Shown here in pieces: positions 33,576-44,407 of a DNA stretch of 64,000 nucleotides (the first letter of the stretch is position 1; the number at the start of each line of letters is the position of its first letter). The notes beneath the pieces are model-generated. The model was not told where the DNA came from. It searched no databases and was given only the letters and a program-made list of their open reading frames with translations. The position numbers and the translations under genes are program-made. Where the stretch lies: positions 1,672,796,078-1,672,860,077 of the forward strand of contig CM062816.1 of NCBI GenBank assembly GCA_031772625.1, in the 5' to 3' direction. Source of the DNA: Pinus tabuliformis. Its lineage: Eukaryota > Streptophyta > Pinopsida > Pinales > Pinaceae.

Positions 33576-34200
33576 AGTGCTTGTCTTTTAATTGCAGGGG
33601 TTTGGCTAGTGCCTCTAAGAAACTAGCCTTGAGGAGACTCATCGAGACCGAACCGATTGACATTATTTTACTTCAAGAAACTCTGGGTATGGCTGATCAA
33701 ATCTCCCATACTCTCCAATCTATGATCCCGAGCTGGTCATTTGTAGCCCTAGATGCTGCTGGGAGGTCTGGGGGTCTGGCTATAGGATACAACCCTCGAA
33801 CAATTCGGGTTGATGCATCTTGGGGGGGATCGGGATACTTGGGACTGGATATTTTCTCTGCTGATCTTGGTATGATTCTCAGGATTGTGAATGTGTATGG
33901 ACCCTGTCATCAAAGGGAACAATTTTGGCAGCGTCTACTAAACCTCTCCCTTCTGGACTCTGAACATACTATTATCGGAGGGGATCTAAATTTTTCACTA
34001 GGGTTCAGAGAATCATGGGGGTATGCAGCTCAAATTGATGCTATCACTGACCATATGATTAATTTGCTGGAACAAACCGATTTTATTGATGTCCCCATGC
34101 AAAAACCGCATGAAAGGACCTCTCTTATAGCAGTTGCATCACTACAAACAATGGGTGGGTACGGGGGGTGTATCGGACCACTCACCCATTTATCTGGAAA
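33572..34200 (+). pseudogene. LINE A ORF2: apurinic-type endonuclease domain
   Basis: ATG at 33572 overlaps the ORF1 stop as ATGA. The domain shows MKCLSFNCRGLASASKKLAL, ILLQETLG (catalytic Glu), VNVYGPCHQREQFW, IIGGDLNFSLG and, after a frameshift around 34100-34170, VSDHSPIYLEI (catalytic Asp-His). It would nick target DNA to start target-primed reverse transcription. Confidence 0.9.
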
Positions 34201-36755
34201 TCCAGGGGCCTTTCAAAAAGCCGAAAGCCCCATTCAAATTCAACCATGTCTGGCTGAGTGACCCTACTTACATCAAGATGGTTTCCGACTTCTGGAATGC
34301 AAACCCTATTAACCGAGCAGAGTCCTTCGCAAAAGGGTTTTGCAACAATCTCTCTGAGATTAAACACCTCTCTATTAAATGGGCCAGGGAGAAACATTCA
34401 CGGGAAACCTCACAGCTCACTAATATTGAAGCTGAGTTGAGCACTTTACTTGATGATCGAAGTTTGGGATTCATTTCTGCAGAGGAAAAGATCCGACTGA
34501 TTGAGCTTGAAAATCAGAAGGCCAACATCCTAAAGGAGCACGAGGAATCCCAGAGGCTGAGGAGTAGAGCTATATGGTTAAAAGCTGGGGACGATAATAC
34601 GAGGTTCTTTCAAAACTACGCCAAGGGACGGAAGGTATCTAATACCATTTGGAATCTTCCTATGCTTGAGGGAGGCTATGCCGATACCTTCAATAAGCTA
34701 GCCCACCTTGGTACTTCACATTTCAGGAACCTTTACAAATGTCCTCGCGAAGCAAATCTTCTTGATATTATAAATGTGGCGGGACACTTTCCAAGGTTTG
34801 TCAATGAGGATGAAGCAGAAGAGCTCTTCGCACCAGTCAACTCCGGTGAACTCGAAGGCACGTTAAAATGGTTCAAAAAAGATAAGAGCCCAGGCCCGGA
34901 TGGCTGGACCATTGAATTCTACCTGGCATTTTATGAGCTGCTGGGGCAGGACCTATTGAAAGTAGTGGAGGAGAGTAGAATTTCGGGTTCCCTATACCAT
35001 GCCATCAACTCGACCTTCATCGCCCTCATACCAAAGTCCGATGCCCCATCCTCTTTTGATGATTATAGGCCTATTTCCTTATGCAACTGCCTATATAAGA
35101 TTATTTCTAAGAAAATCGCAAATCGACTCAGGCTGATCCTCTCCAGACATATTGCTCCTCAACAATTCGCCTTCCTCAAGTCTAGACAGATCCACAAAGC
35201 CATTGGTTTGGCACAGGAAGCCATCCACTCCATCTGGACCAAGCATCTAAAAAGCATCATTCTCAAGATTGACTTATCCAAAGCTTTTGACCGGGTCAGC
35301 TGGCTTTATATTAAGATGTTGCTGATTCATTTGGGCTTCCCTCACAATTACATCACTTGGATCATGGCCTGCATCACCACACCCTCCTTCAGTGTCCTCA
35401 TCAATGGCTCAGCCTCACACTTCTTTCACTCTGAAAGGGGGCTAAGGCAGGGCTGCCCTTTATCCCCACTTCTATTTCTTATTGTCATGGAGGGTCTGAG
35501 TCGTTTGATTGCATCTACCAAAAGGGATGGAGATATCTGTGGACTCAAGATCACAGAGGACTGTTTCCTCACACATCTCCTATTTGTGGATGATGTGCTT
35601 ATTTTGCTTGATGGCAACATTCGGGATTCCAGATCATTTTCCAAGATTCTCCTTCTCTTCTCGTCCGCTACTAGAATGCTTTCCAACCAATCCAAATCCA
35701 CCATCACCTTTACTCGTACCTCTGTTCATGAATCCCAATTTGCACACTAGGTCTTTCCCTATAGTATCCACCCCTTGGATAGAGGTCTCAAATATCTAGG
35801 TTATTGGCTTAAACCTGCTTGCCACAGAATCGCAGATTGGGTCTAGCTGGTTACAAAACTGGAGAAGGAACTATCCATCTGGAGTCATAGATATTTATCC
35901 AGGGTGCGCAGATTGGTGCTTATCAAATCGGTCCTGGAAGCTACTCCGGTTTATTGGATGGCACTTGCATGGATTCCCAAGAATATTCTATCTCGATTGA
36001 AACAATTATGTAATAGATACCTCTGGAACGAGAATCAGGATAAAAGATTATTTGCATGGATCGGTTGGCAAAAAATTGCATTGCCAAAAAAATGGGGAGG
36101 TTGGGGACTGAAAGATCCCCCCCTTTTTGCCCAAGCCTTAGCTGCCAAAATGGGTTGGACATTGTTGACAGGTAAGAATATATGGACTCACATCACATAC
36201 CATAAATACATCTGGCCACAAAACTTGTTGGACTGGGCTCGTCTTCCCACATGGCCGTCGATGGGCAGTTCATCTGTATGGAAGGCATTGCTCCACTCCC
36301 TCCCCCATATAAGAGACAACCTGGCGTGGCGAATTAATGATGGCTCCCTACGCAGGATCGGGCTGGATCCGTGGATTGGCTGTGGAGGAAGACACATACT
36401 ATCCAGAGACCTCATCACATATCTACATGCACATGAGATCAAGGTTTTCTCACACATTGTAGACCAACAAAATTGGAATATATTTTCTCAAGCTTGGAAA
36501 TTGGCACAACATATCAACCTTCCTCCCCGAAGGCACCAGGAATGGAACTATTATGTCCAAGCACTATTGGAATCCCACATCAGGATAAAAGAGGGGCCTG
36601 ATGAATTAGTTTGGAGTCTGGCAGACAATGGTATTTATTCCCCAAAGTCAGGTTATAGCTCACTGATACATCACAAAAAACCAGAACAGACTTTGAATTG
36701 GTGGAGTCACATTTGGAAGCTCACTGCACCCCCGCGCACTAGACTTTTCTTCTAG
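34134..36755 (+). pseudogene. LINE A ORF2: reverse transcriptase
   Basis: A 538-codon open stretch holds all RT blocks: KSPGPDGWTIEFY, FIALIPKSDAPSSFDDYRPI, QFAFLKSRQIHKAI, LKIDLSKAFDRVSW, GLRQGCPLSPLLFLIVMEGL and LLFVDDVLILLDG. The active-site pair is in FVDD (FADD is usual), so both Asp remain. Stops at 35748-35750, about 35845 and 36753 break the downstream part, which keeps frame (RYLWNENQDKRLFAWIGW, GGWGLKDPPLFAQALAAKM). Confidence 0.92.
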
Positions 36756-37716
36756 TGCATTCTTAAAGAAATAGTGCCCACGGGGGAGCATCTTACTCAC
36801 AAAGCTATTTTTGGACCAACCTGGTGCATATTGTGTAAACGCGAATCAGAATCCACGGAACATATCTTCCTACTCTACACGACTACACAAGCTCTCTGGC
36901 GGAACATATCCTCATCTATCGGTTTCACGGGGTTATGGTCTGGTAATGATCTTAACAGCGCATGGGAGGATTGGTTTGGAAGACACAAGGGAACAAAATT
37001 CCAGTGCCTTCCCTTGTTTTTCAGCTGGTCTGTCTGGCAGGCACGCAACCGATACATATTTAATAACAAATTTGTGTGATGGCCACACATTGAGGCTAGA
37101 ATTATCTCTGCATATCATGAATTGCTGGATCCTATACCTCCTAGAGAACGTCGCACTCACCCACCTCCCAGCATTGACAAAGCTACCCCCTGGGGCCTTC
37201 TTTGATGGGGCCGCAAATCAACAGGGCTGTGGAGGTGGCTTCATTATTTTCATAAATGAACATCATTTTTACAAAGTAAAGATGGGATTAGGAGCTGGCA
37301 CCAACAACTTCACGAAACTCATTACCCTCCATCACCTATTGCATTTATCCTTGGGACATCAGTGCTTCAATTTAAATATATTTGGGGACTCAAAGATTAT
37401 TGTTAACTGGTTCAATAGCATATCTGTTTGCCACATACATACACTCAGCATTATATTAAATGAAGTGAATATATTCAAGGCGGAATTTAACAATATCTCT
37501 TGTAATCACATTTACAGGGAGCATAACAGCAGCGCTGACCAACTATTCAAGGAGGCTGCGTCATTACCCAGAGGAGAATGCGTGATACAAGAGCAGAGGG
37601 GGGCTGATGAATTTCGTTATTTTCATCGGCCGTATATAGATCAACATTATCAAGGGGAACCTAGTCCCTCATCTTCAAATTTTTTTGTAAAGAACTATAA
37701 AAACTCAAATTTTTGA
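36756..37716 (+). pseudogene. LINE A ORF2: zinc region and RNase H
   Basis: The reverse transcriptase zinc-binding region (CILCKRESESTEHIFLLY, FFSWSVWQARNRYIFNN) stays in the RT frame to a stop at 37077. Frame changes near 37195 and RNase H follows: FFDGAANQQGCGGGF (first Asp), NNFTKLITLHHLL where Glu of the usual AEL word is Lys, FGDSKIIVNW (Asp), NSSADQLFKEA (last Asp). One of four catalytic residues is therefore lost. RNase H here is a known feature of some plant L1 elements. Confidence 0.88.
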
Positions 37717-37964
37717 AACTTTTTTGATATTATACATATGAGATATCATACTGGAAGGGGTCCTACGAGGCCTATGTATAGGCGTAAATAGATATATAAT
37801 AGTATATAAACAATTGTTTTTGTTTATTAGGCAGATCACCCTGCGTGGTGTATCTAAACAGCTCAGAGTCTCTCATCATAGACTCAAATTACAGCATATG
37901 CAAAAGCATTTACAATATGTAATTTTCTCCTAATGAAAATTACGGATTTTTCCAATGGAAAAAA

Positions 37965-37982
37965 AAGTGTGACCTAAAGAGT
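37965..37982. repeat. target site duplication of LINE A (right copy)
   Basis: Perfect match to 31656-31673; directly follows the A-run. Confidence 0.95.
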
Positions 37983-38300
37983 TGAAAATTTATATTTATT
38001 TAAAACTATGATGATTAGATATGATAATATATTTGGCAATTTTTAAATGAAAAGTTAATAAAGACAAGTGTGTAAGACATATAGGTTATATATTTGAAAT
38101 TGGTTTAAAGATAATAATTTGGGTGCTAGCTAGTGTGTTTAATTCTCATTTCACTTGGAGTTAGCTGGGCCTAGAAAATACATAATTTCATTGAAAGTAA
38201 TAAAATATATATTTCATTAAAGCAATATGAGGGTAATCAAAAGGGAGATTTGTTTTGTTGAAAATATTATTAGGCCCAAACCACATTTGATCTTGAAGTA

Positions 38301-38524
38301 AGACCTAAAACTAATTTTTGTTGCCTAAAAATTCATCTTCCTCAAATAAAATAAAATAAAAACCCTGTAAATCATCAGTAAGTTATTTCAAATAACAATA
38401 TTTTCCCTACATAATAAGACCTAAAACTAATTTTTGTTGCCTAAAAATTCATCTTCCTCAAATAAAAAGAAACCCTGTAAATTATTATTAAGTTATTTCA
38501 AATAACAAGATTTTCCCTAAATAA
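38301..38524. repeat. 116-bp tandem duplication
   Basis: agacctaaaactaatttttg starts both copies at 38301 and 38417; the second lacks a few aaata units and has three or four base changes. Confidence 0.92.
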
Positions 38525-38688
38525 TATTAATAACTCTATTAACTAAAATATACCAATAACTATTTTCATTACTTATTAACAATTAAATATAACCATTTTT
38601 TTTTTAACATAAGAAAATATATCATTTTTAATAATAATTAAAAATATTTTAACAAATCATATATATATATTATTTTTTAAAATATTTT

Positions 38689-38691
<3 letters not shown>

Positions 38692-38726
<35 letters not shown>
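38692..38726. repeat. (AT)n microsatellite
   Basis: Uninterrupted AT dinucleotides for about 35 bases. Confidence 0.95.
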
Positions 38727-38729
<3 letters not shown>

Positions 38730-38778
38730 AAATCATATATATACTATTTTTTAAAATATTTTTAATTATATATATATA

Positions 38779-38916
38779 TGACATTATTAATATCAAGATT
38801 TTTAATATTGTTTTATTGATGATAGAGATCTTTATGGTGGATATGTTATATGTAGATTAGTGTTTTTACTATTTTAATTCATATATTCTTTTAAGCAAAG
38901 TTTTGTGGTAGAAATC
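38779..38916 (+). repeat. left arm of a long inverted repeat
   Basis: tgacattattaatatcaaga and the next ~95 bases match the reverse complement of 46881-46987 with few changes; the match resumes with ttaagcaaagt and ggtagaaatc (to about 38916) against 46800-46825 after a ~55-base insertion in the right arm. The arms are 7.9 kb apart and enclose LINE B. Confidence 0.88.
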
Positions 38917-39038
38917 ACATAAGAAAAAATTTTGGCCGACGCTTTTCGAACCAACAAGTGTGGTTCATCATCAAGACCAGATGAAGAGGCACCATGGCAA
39001 ATGCTTAAATAGAGAGCAATGTAGAGACATAATTTCAA

Positions 39039-39118
39039 GTAATGGCTATATTTGAACAATAATATTTAAATTATGATATTAATTTATAAAAACAATATTA
39101 TTCAGTAACGACTATATT
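39039..39118. repeat. left part of a degenerate tandem array broken by LINE B
   Basis: gtaatggctatatttgaac (39039) and gtaacgactatatt (39105) are units of the same array found at 45921-46140. Confidence 0.75.
39101..39118. repeat. target site duplication of LINE B (left copy)
   Basis: ttcagtaacgactatatt matches 45917-45934 with one difference (a/g). Confidence 0.92.
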
Positions 39119-40020
39119 TTTTGCTGAAGCAAGAGACGATCCTTCTATTCCAATAAACCAAAAGTAATGTTACAATATATACAAAAAACCTGACTTTATC
39201 ATGGACTCCAGAAATATCAAGGGCATTCTGCCATAGATATGACCCTCCATTCTACTAAAGGACAAGCTAACCTCTCAAATAGTACCCTCGATTAACCGTT
39301 ATGATTTTTTAACCCAAAGTTAAACTCTGCCAACCCTTCCATCACTATCTCGCATAGCTTGATAGTACTAGTGGCCCCACAAAATTGCACGGCCAAATCT
39401 GACCGTCGAATCCCTCTACAAAAATGAACGGCTCGGAGAAAAATCGCATAGCCAAGATGCTCGAGCCTTAAGGCACGATGGAGGGTGGTATTTCTTACCC
39501 CACCCTTGCCACATGTTGAGAGCCTAGTGGAATCGCTCTCAAAAATCCCATACCACTTACCATTCAAAAGCCCAGCGATCGCCTAGAAACCGCTTAAAGC
39601 CTGGTTTTTTGTTCCGTAAGAGGATTGCAGGAGAATTTCCGTCACTGGAAAGATCCAGCCATCCTTCCTGCTAAAGCTTGCTTCGGAACTCGCATCGGAT
39701 ACAGCCGCTGACTGTAAATTAAACCTTGTGTTGCAATTCGAAGGAAAAAGGAGACTGGTTAACTTACACCAAAGGATAATGTAACCGCTCTGAGTTTGCC
39801 CTTCTTCAAGGTACCAACCGAAGTACTATGTTTGAACTTGCTTATAAAGCTTCATTCCATGCCTTTCCCTCTGGCCCAATGTCTAAAAAAAATTATGTCC
39901 TCTACCGCTTCTTCATGGCAGAGAGCTTTTAATCTGCTCTGAGGCGTCTCCTGCCACTTCATCTCAATCCTAGATTTAGAATTAATCACTTCTTGGTTGG
40001 CTAGTAAATCCGCTAGTTTA
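39119..40020 (-). other. LINE B 3' end region
   Basis: Follows the RNase H domain; the minus-strand frame decays through ANKLADLLANQEVI (last catalytic Asp of RNase H, 39990-40025) and words of a short C-terminal extension to about 39850. The rest is 3' untranslated and ends with TTGCTTCAGCAAAAAA before the duplication. Confidence 0.7.
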
Positions 40021-40028
40021 TTGGCTTT

Positions 40029-41888
40029 TCATCGAACATGATTGAAGCTAACAGTTCGAAGACTCAGGAGATGTTTTTGAATTCTTTGGTACACTTGTAT
40101 TAGTCTCCAGTGTTTTGAGACCCTTTTTCGCATTGTTCCACAACTGATTCTCTTAACCGCATTTATAGAGATCTCTGAGTCTGCTTCGATAATGACATTT
40201 GAGCTGTGATTTAGTTTAAGAAGCTCTAGACATTGTTCCAATGCCATTAATTCAGCCATATTGTTGGTGGCTATGCCTAAATGGTAGTGGAATGTAAAGA
40301 TTATGTTTCCTTCTTCATCTCTTAACACCCCTCCATAACCTATTGTTCCAAGGTTGCTTTTTGAAGCACCATCAATATTGCATTTCAGATAACCTTTCGG
40401 TGGAGGATGCCAGAACTCCTTTTCCGTTTCCAAATCTCTTTCCTTTCTGCTTAGTCCATGGTGAATGATCTCTTGCATTCCCAGATGCCTGAGAGTTCTC
40501 AATTCATTCTCTGTGGGAGGATTCTTGGGATAAATGTGCACAGTGGTGGAAACTGTCTCCTTAATTTGTTTCAAGATCAGATCCATCAGGCGAAGAGGAG
40601 TAGTTTTTTCTTCCTTGAAAATTCTTTTATTCCTTTCTTTCCAAACATTCCAGATAATGAAGCTTGGCGTAAAGGTCCAGGCCAAATTAAGGATCTCATA
40701 CTCCGAAAAGTTTTTTCTCCACTTGTTCAGGGTATTAATGATACTACCCTTATCTCTATCTGTCTGTTGAAAAATGGTGTCAAAAGAATCCCACAGCCAG
40801 GTGGTGTAGGTGCAGCTGTTGAGAATATGCTCCATTGTCTCCTCTTGAGCTTCACATAACTGACATCTAGAAGGCCCAATAACCCCCCTCTTCCGAATAT
40901 TGTCCCAAGTTAATATTTTCTTGTGATGAACTAACCACATGAAAAGCTTGATCTTCATCCACCCTTGGTGGCTCCAAAGTTGTTGCCAGGATTTTGCCAA
41001 AACACAGGGATCTAGGTTCAGGATAATTCTTTTTGCTTCCTTAATATTAAAGGTACCTTCTTTATTGAGGCCCCATCTTAACTGATCCTGCCCATCTGTT
41101 ACCAAGATCTTCCTTTGTTTTAACATGCTCATGAGTTCCTCTGCTTTTATTTTTATGGGGCTGTCCTCTCTGCAATCTATTTTTCTCCAGTTTCTCCACT
41201 TTCCGGAGTCATGAGGAAGATTCCAAAAATATTTAACTTTTATTAATCCTTGGGAGTCTGTTTCCTGCTTGAGGCTCATAAAGTCCTCTCTTATCAGCGT
41301 TGGTTCTTGTTGCCATTTGTCTTCCCAGAAGAGAGCTAGATCTCCTGCTCTGATTTCCCAGAAACTATTGTTTTGAACTAGGCTTTTGTTTTCCCAAGCT
41401 TTATTCCAGATGTAAGAGCCTTTTATATTTCCATACATTCTTATAAGATCACTTGTTTGCCAGGAGCTTGCATATTTTTCTTTCCAGGTTTTAGCCCATT
41501 GAGCCTCTAGTTCTTTAACCCACCTCCACCAGAGCTTGGCTCCTAAAATGTTACTCAGAATCTCCTGATCATCTAAGCCTAGACCTCTGTGACTTTTGGG
41601 TTTATAGATTTTATCCCAAGAAACAAGGGCCCATTTCTTCCTTGTTTCCTCCTTGCCCCAAAGGAAGTCTCTCTGGATATTCCTGAATTGCTGTAAGACC
41701 CCTTTGGGAGCTGGAAGGGCTGATAAAAAGAAAACAGGGATAGATTGCAAAACGACCTTTGTCAAAATCAACCTACCACCTAGGTTCAACGATCTAAAAG
41801 TCCATTTTTTTACTTTGTCTTGCATCTTGTTGAGCACTGGTTCCCAAATACTTTCGTGCAATGGTCTAGCTGTAAGGGGAATTCCCAA
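40029..41888 (-). pseudogene. LINE B ORF2: thumb, zinc region and RNase H (619 open codons)
   Basis: The longest open frame of the window. It starts in the RT thumb (GIPLTARPLHESIWEPVLNK, GGRLILTKVVLQSIPVFFLS), passes the zinc-binding region (CQLCEAQEETMEHILNSCTY) and enters RNase H with CNIDGASKSNLGTIGYGGVL, NNMAELMALEQC and IIEADSEISI. A stop at 40026-40028 stands where relatives have an Arg/Glu before ANKLAD. All four catalytic acidic residues are present if the stop is ignored. Confidence 0.92.
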
Positions 41889-42884
41889 ATACTATGAAGG
41901 GAGGGAATCCCTTTAAAATCCCAAAATTCTGGAGATATTCCTCTGAATTGCAATGTTAGTATTTAAGAAACAAATTTTGGACTTGGAGAGATTAACTTCC
42001 ATAATTGTAGTCAAGGCAAAGTCATTTAGGATTTGTTTGTACGTTGAAGCTTCTTTCACTGTGGGGATACCCTACAGCATGGTGTCATCCACAAATTGTT
42101 GGTGAGTCATTGCTTGACCATTCTCCGTTAATTGGAGGCCTTTGATCTTTCCTAAGACTTTGGCTTATTTAATGGATCTGCCCAGTCCTTCCATCATGAG
42201 GATAAAGAGAAAGGGAGAGAGTGGGTCTCCCTACCTGAGGCCTCTGGAAGGAGTGAAGATCTCTGAGGGTGAGCCATTCACCAGAATTGAAAAGCTGGAA
42301 GAAGTAACCAAAGCCATAACCCATATGACCCAGTTGTGATCAAACCCAAAAGCAATAAGGACCTTCTTGATGTAAATCCAGTTCACCTTGTCATACGCTT
42401 TTGCAATATCTAATTGCATGATCATACCAGCCTGCCTTTTGCTAGTTAGCATATGAACTACCTCATGGGCTTGAATAATGTTGTTTAGGATTTGTCTTCC
42501 TTCCACATAACCAGATTGTTCCCCTGAAATTAAAGAAGGAAGAAGAGGTTTGAGTCTGCTAGCCAAAATCTTGGATATAATTTTGTAAACCACATTGCAT
42601 AAAGCAATGGGTCTAAACTTATCAGGAGTTAGGGCTGAATCCTGTTTGGGGATCAGGGAGATGAAGGAGGTGTTGAGGGCTTTCAGAATGGTCCTGCTTC
42701 TTCTGGAGTCCTCTACAACATTCAGAATATCCTGTTTGACAACATTCCAGCAGGCCTTAAAAAAGTCTACATTAAAACCATCTGGACCTAGAGCTTTGCC
42801 ATTCTGCATATCTTTGATAACCTCACTGACTTCTTCTTCGGTTACTAGTTTATTCAGGTTAAAATTGTCCTCTCTAGACACCAT
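41889..42884 (-). pseudogene. LINE B ORF2: reverse transcriptase core
   Basis: Minus strand: NGKALGPDGFNVDFFKA, TSFISLIPKQDSALTPDKFR, SGYVEGRQILNNIIQAHEV, MQLDIAKAYDKVNW, FTPSRGLR then a stop where QG is expected, GDPLSPFLFILMMEGLG and QFVDDTML (FADD-like catalytic pair kept). Several stops between 41889 and 42230 interrupt it. Confidence 0.9.
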
Positions 42885-44174
42885 TTTAGGGATATTTTTT
42901 GTAATTTCCTTAATGCATTGTTCTCTGTCTAGATTATTTTCCTTAGTGATGCCTCTGAAATTCTAAACTAACATAGCTTCAATATTCTTATGAGAGGTCT
43001 GAAGCTCCCCATTCTCATTCAATATCAAAGAGATTCTATTGTGCGCTCTATTGGCCATGGTGGATCTGTGGAAAAATTTGGTATTTCATTCACCTTCTTT
43101 GAGCCATTGAACTCTAGACTTTTGTCTCCAAAAGATTTCCTCTTGTTTGCATAAATTCTCCCATTCTTGGTTGTGTTTATCAGCTTGCTCACTTTTGACT
43201 TTATCAAAACCATCTATGATAAATGCTTGGTTTAGTTCTTGTAATTTAATTTCCACTGATTTTTTGTCTACAAAAATGTTACCAAAATCCTTCTTGTTCC
43301 ATTCTTTGAGTCTGAATTTTATGTGCTTTAGTCTTTTATGAAGGAGGAACATTTTAGTGCCCTAGATCTGCAGATCTTCAGACCACCATTTTTCAATGTT
43401 GCTGATGAAATATGGGTGGGAGAGCCAGATATTCTCAAATCTGAAGGGTCTATTCCTGGGAGAATCGATCCCCTTGATTTCTAGTTGAATCGGCCAGTGA
43501 TCAGAGCCTCCAAAGGGGAGAACTCTGGCAGTTATTTCTTTATTAGTGAGCATCAGCTCCTCTGAGATCAAAAATTTGTCTAACTTGGAGGTGACCTCGG
43601 CATCACCTCCTCTTTTGTTATTCCAAGTAAAAAGGCCATTGTGCGTTTTAGAGTCAACCAGTTTCATATCTTCTGTGAAGGATTGGAACGCTACTGAATC
43701 TTTACTTAGCATTCTGGTACCTTCTTTTTTTTTCCGAAAGAGATTTAATCATGTTAAAATCTCCTCCCATGACCCAAGGTATTTCTTCATGTCTGCTTCT
43801 AAGATCTACCAGGGAGTCAAGAAATCTGAGTTTCTCATCTATTCGTTGAGGACCATAAACATTCGTAACCAAGAAGGTGTCTGACACCCCCACTGGTTGA
43901 ATGATAACTGATAAATAATTTCTCGATGCCTCCACATCTATTATGCTGACTTTTTGGGGGTTCCATAGAGTGAGAATGCCCCCAGCTATGTTCTCTACTT
44001 TAACTTCTAGAATCTATTAAGCCATTTGCTATGGATTTGTTTTAATTTTTGAATGGAGCATTTTGTTTCCTGAATGAAGATTATGTCTGGCATTGCTAGT
44101 TTCATTCTGTTACTTAGCATTCTTTATTTTCTTTTACTACCTAGACCTCTGATATTCCAAGATATGAACTTCAT
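42885..44174 (-). pseudogene. LINE B ORF2: endonuclease and linker
   Basis: ATG at 44174 gives MKFISWNIRGLGSKRK, a typical plant L1 endonuclease start, followed by IIFIQETK (catalytic Glu). After stops and frameshifts: VTNVYGPQRIDEKLRFLDS, WVMGGDFNMIKS, GLFTWNNKRGGDAEVTSKLD and LPFGGSDHWPI (Asp-His). The linker (HNQEWENLCKQEEIFWRQKS) leads to the RT. ORF2 starts 233 bases after ORF1 ends. Confidence 0.88.
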
Positions 44175-44407
44175 AATTAAAGATTTGTAAAGGAGTAACT
44201 GGTTAGATCTTTCATCTTATTTGAATCTATCATTAGCTTTCCACACTCCATCAAGAGCTCATTTTGCTTTTTCCTGCCCCTCTTCTTTCCTGGATTTCTA
44301 GTAGCTAATCCTGGAGTTGATTTCATTGTTTTCACCCCTCTGTGCTCCTGTTTGTGAATGTTTTTACCTTTATCCAGCCCTCTTTCTCGAGTTTTCCATA
44401 AAAACAA

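Larger units (their letters stand above)
31674..37964 (+). mobile_element. LINE A, full-length L1-type non-LTR retrotransposon
   Basis: Bounded by the 18-bp perfect target duplication and ending in an A-run after ccaatgg. It starts GGATGGAAGCCGTTCG, has ORF1 (DUF4283-like plus zinc knuckle) and ORF2 (endonuclease, RT, C-terminal zinc region, RNase H), the plant L1 layout. It is clearly richer in GC and CpG than its surroundings, suggesting a younger insertion, yet both ORFs are broken. Confidence 0.95.
37983..38778. other. AT-rich interval with local repeats
   Basis: No coding frame. Contains the 116-bp duplication (38301-38524), a direct repeat of aacaaatcatatata (38651 and 38727) and TA microsatellite sequence (38692-38726). 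Confidence 0.6.
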
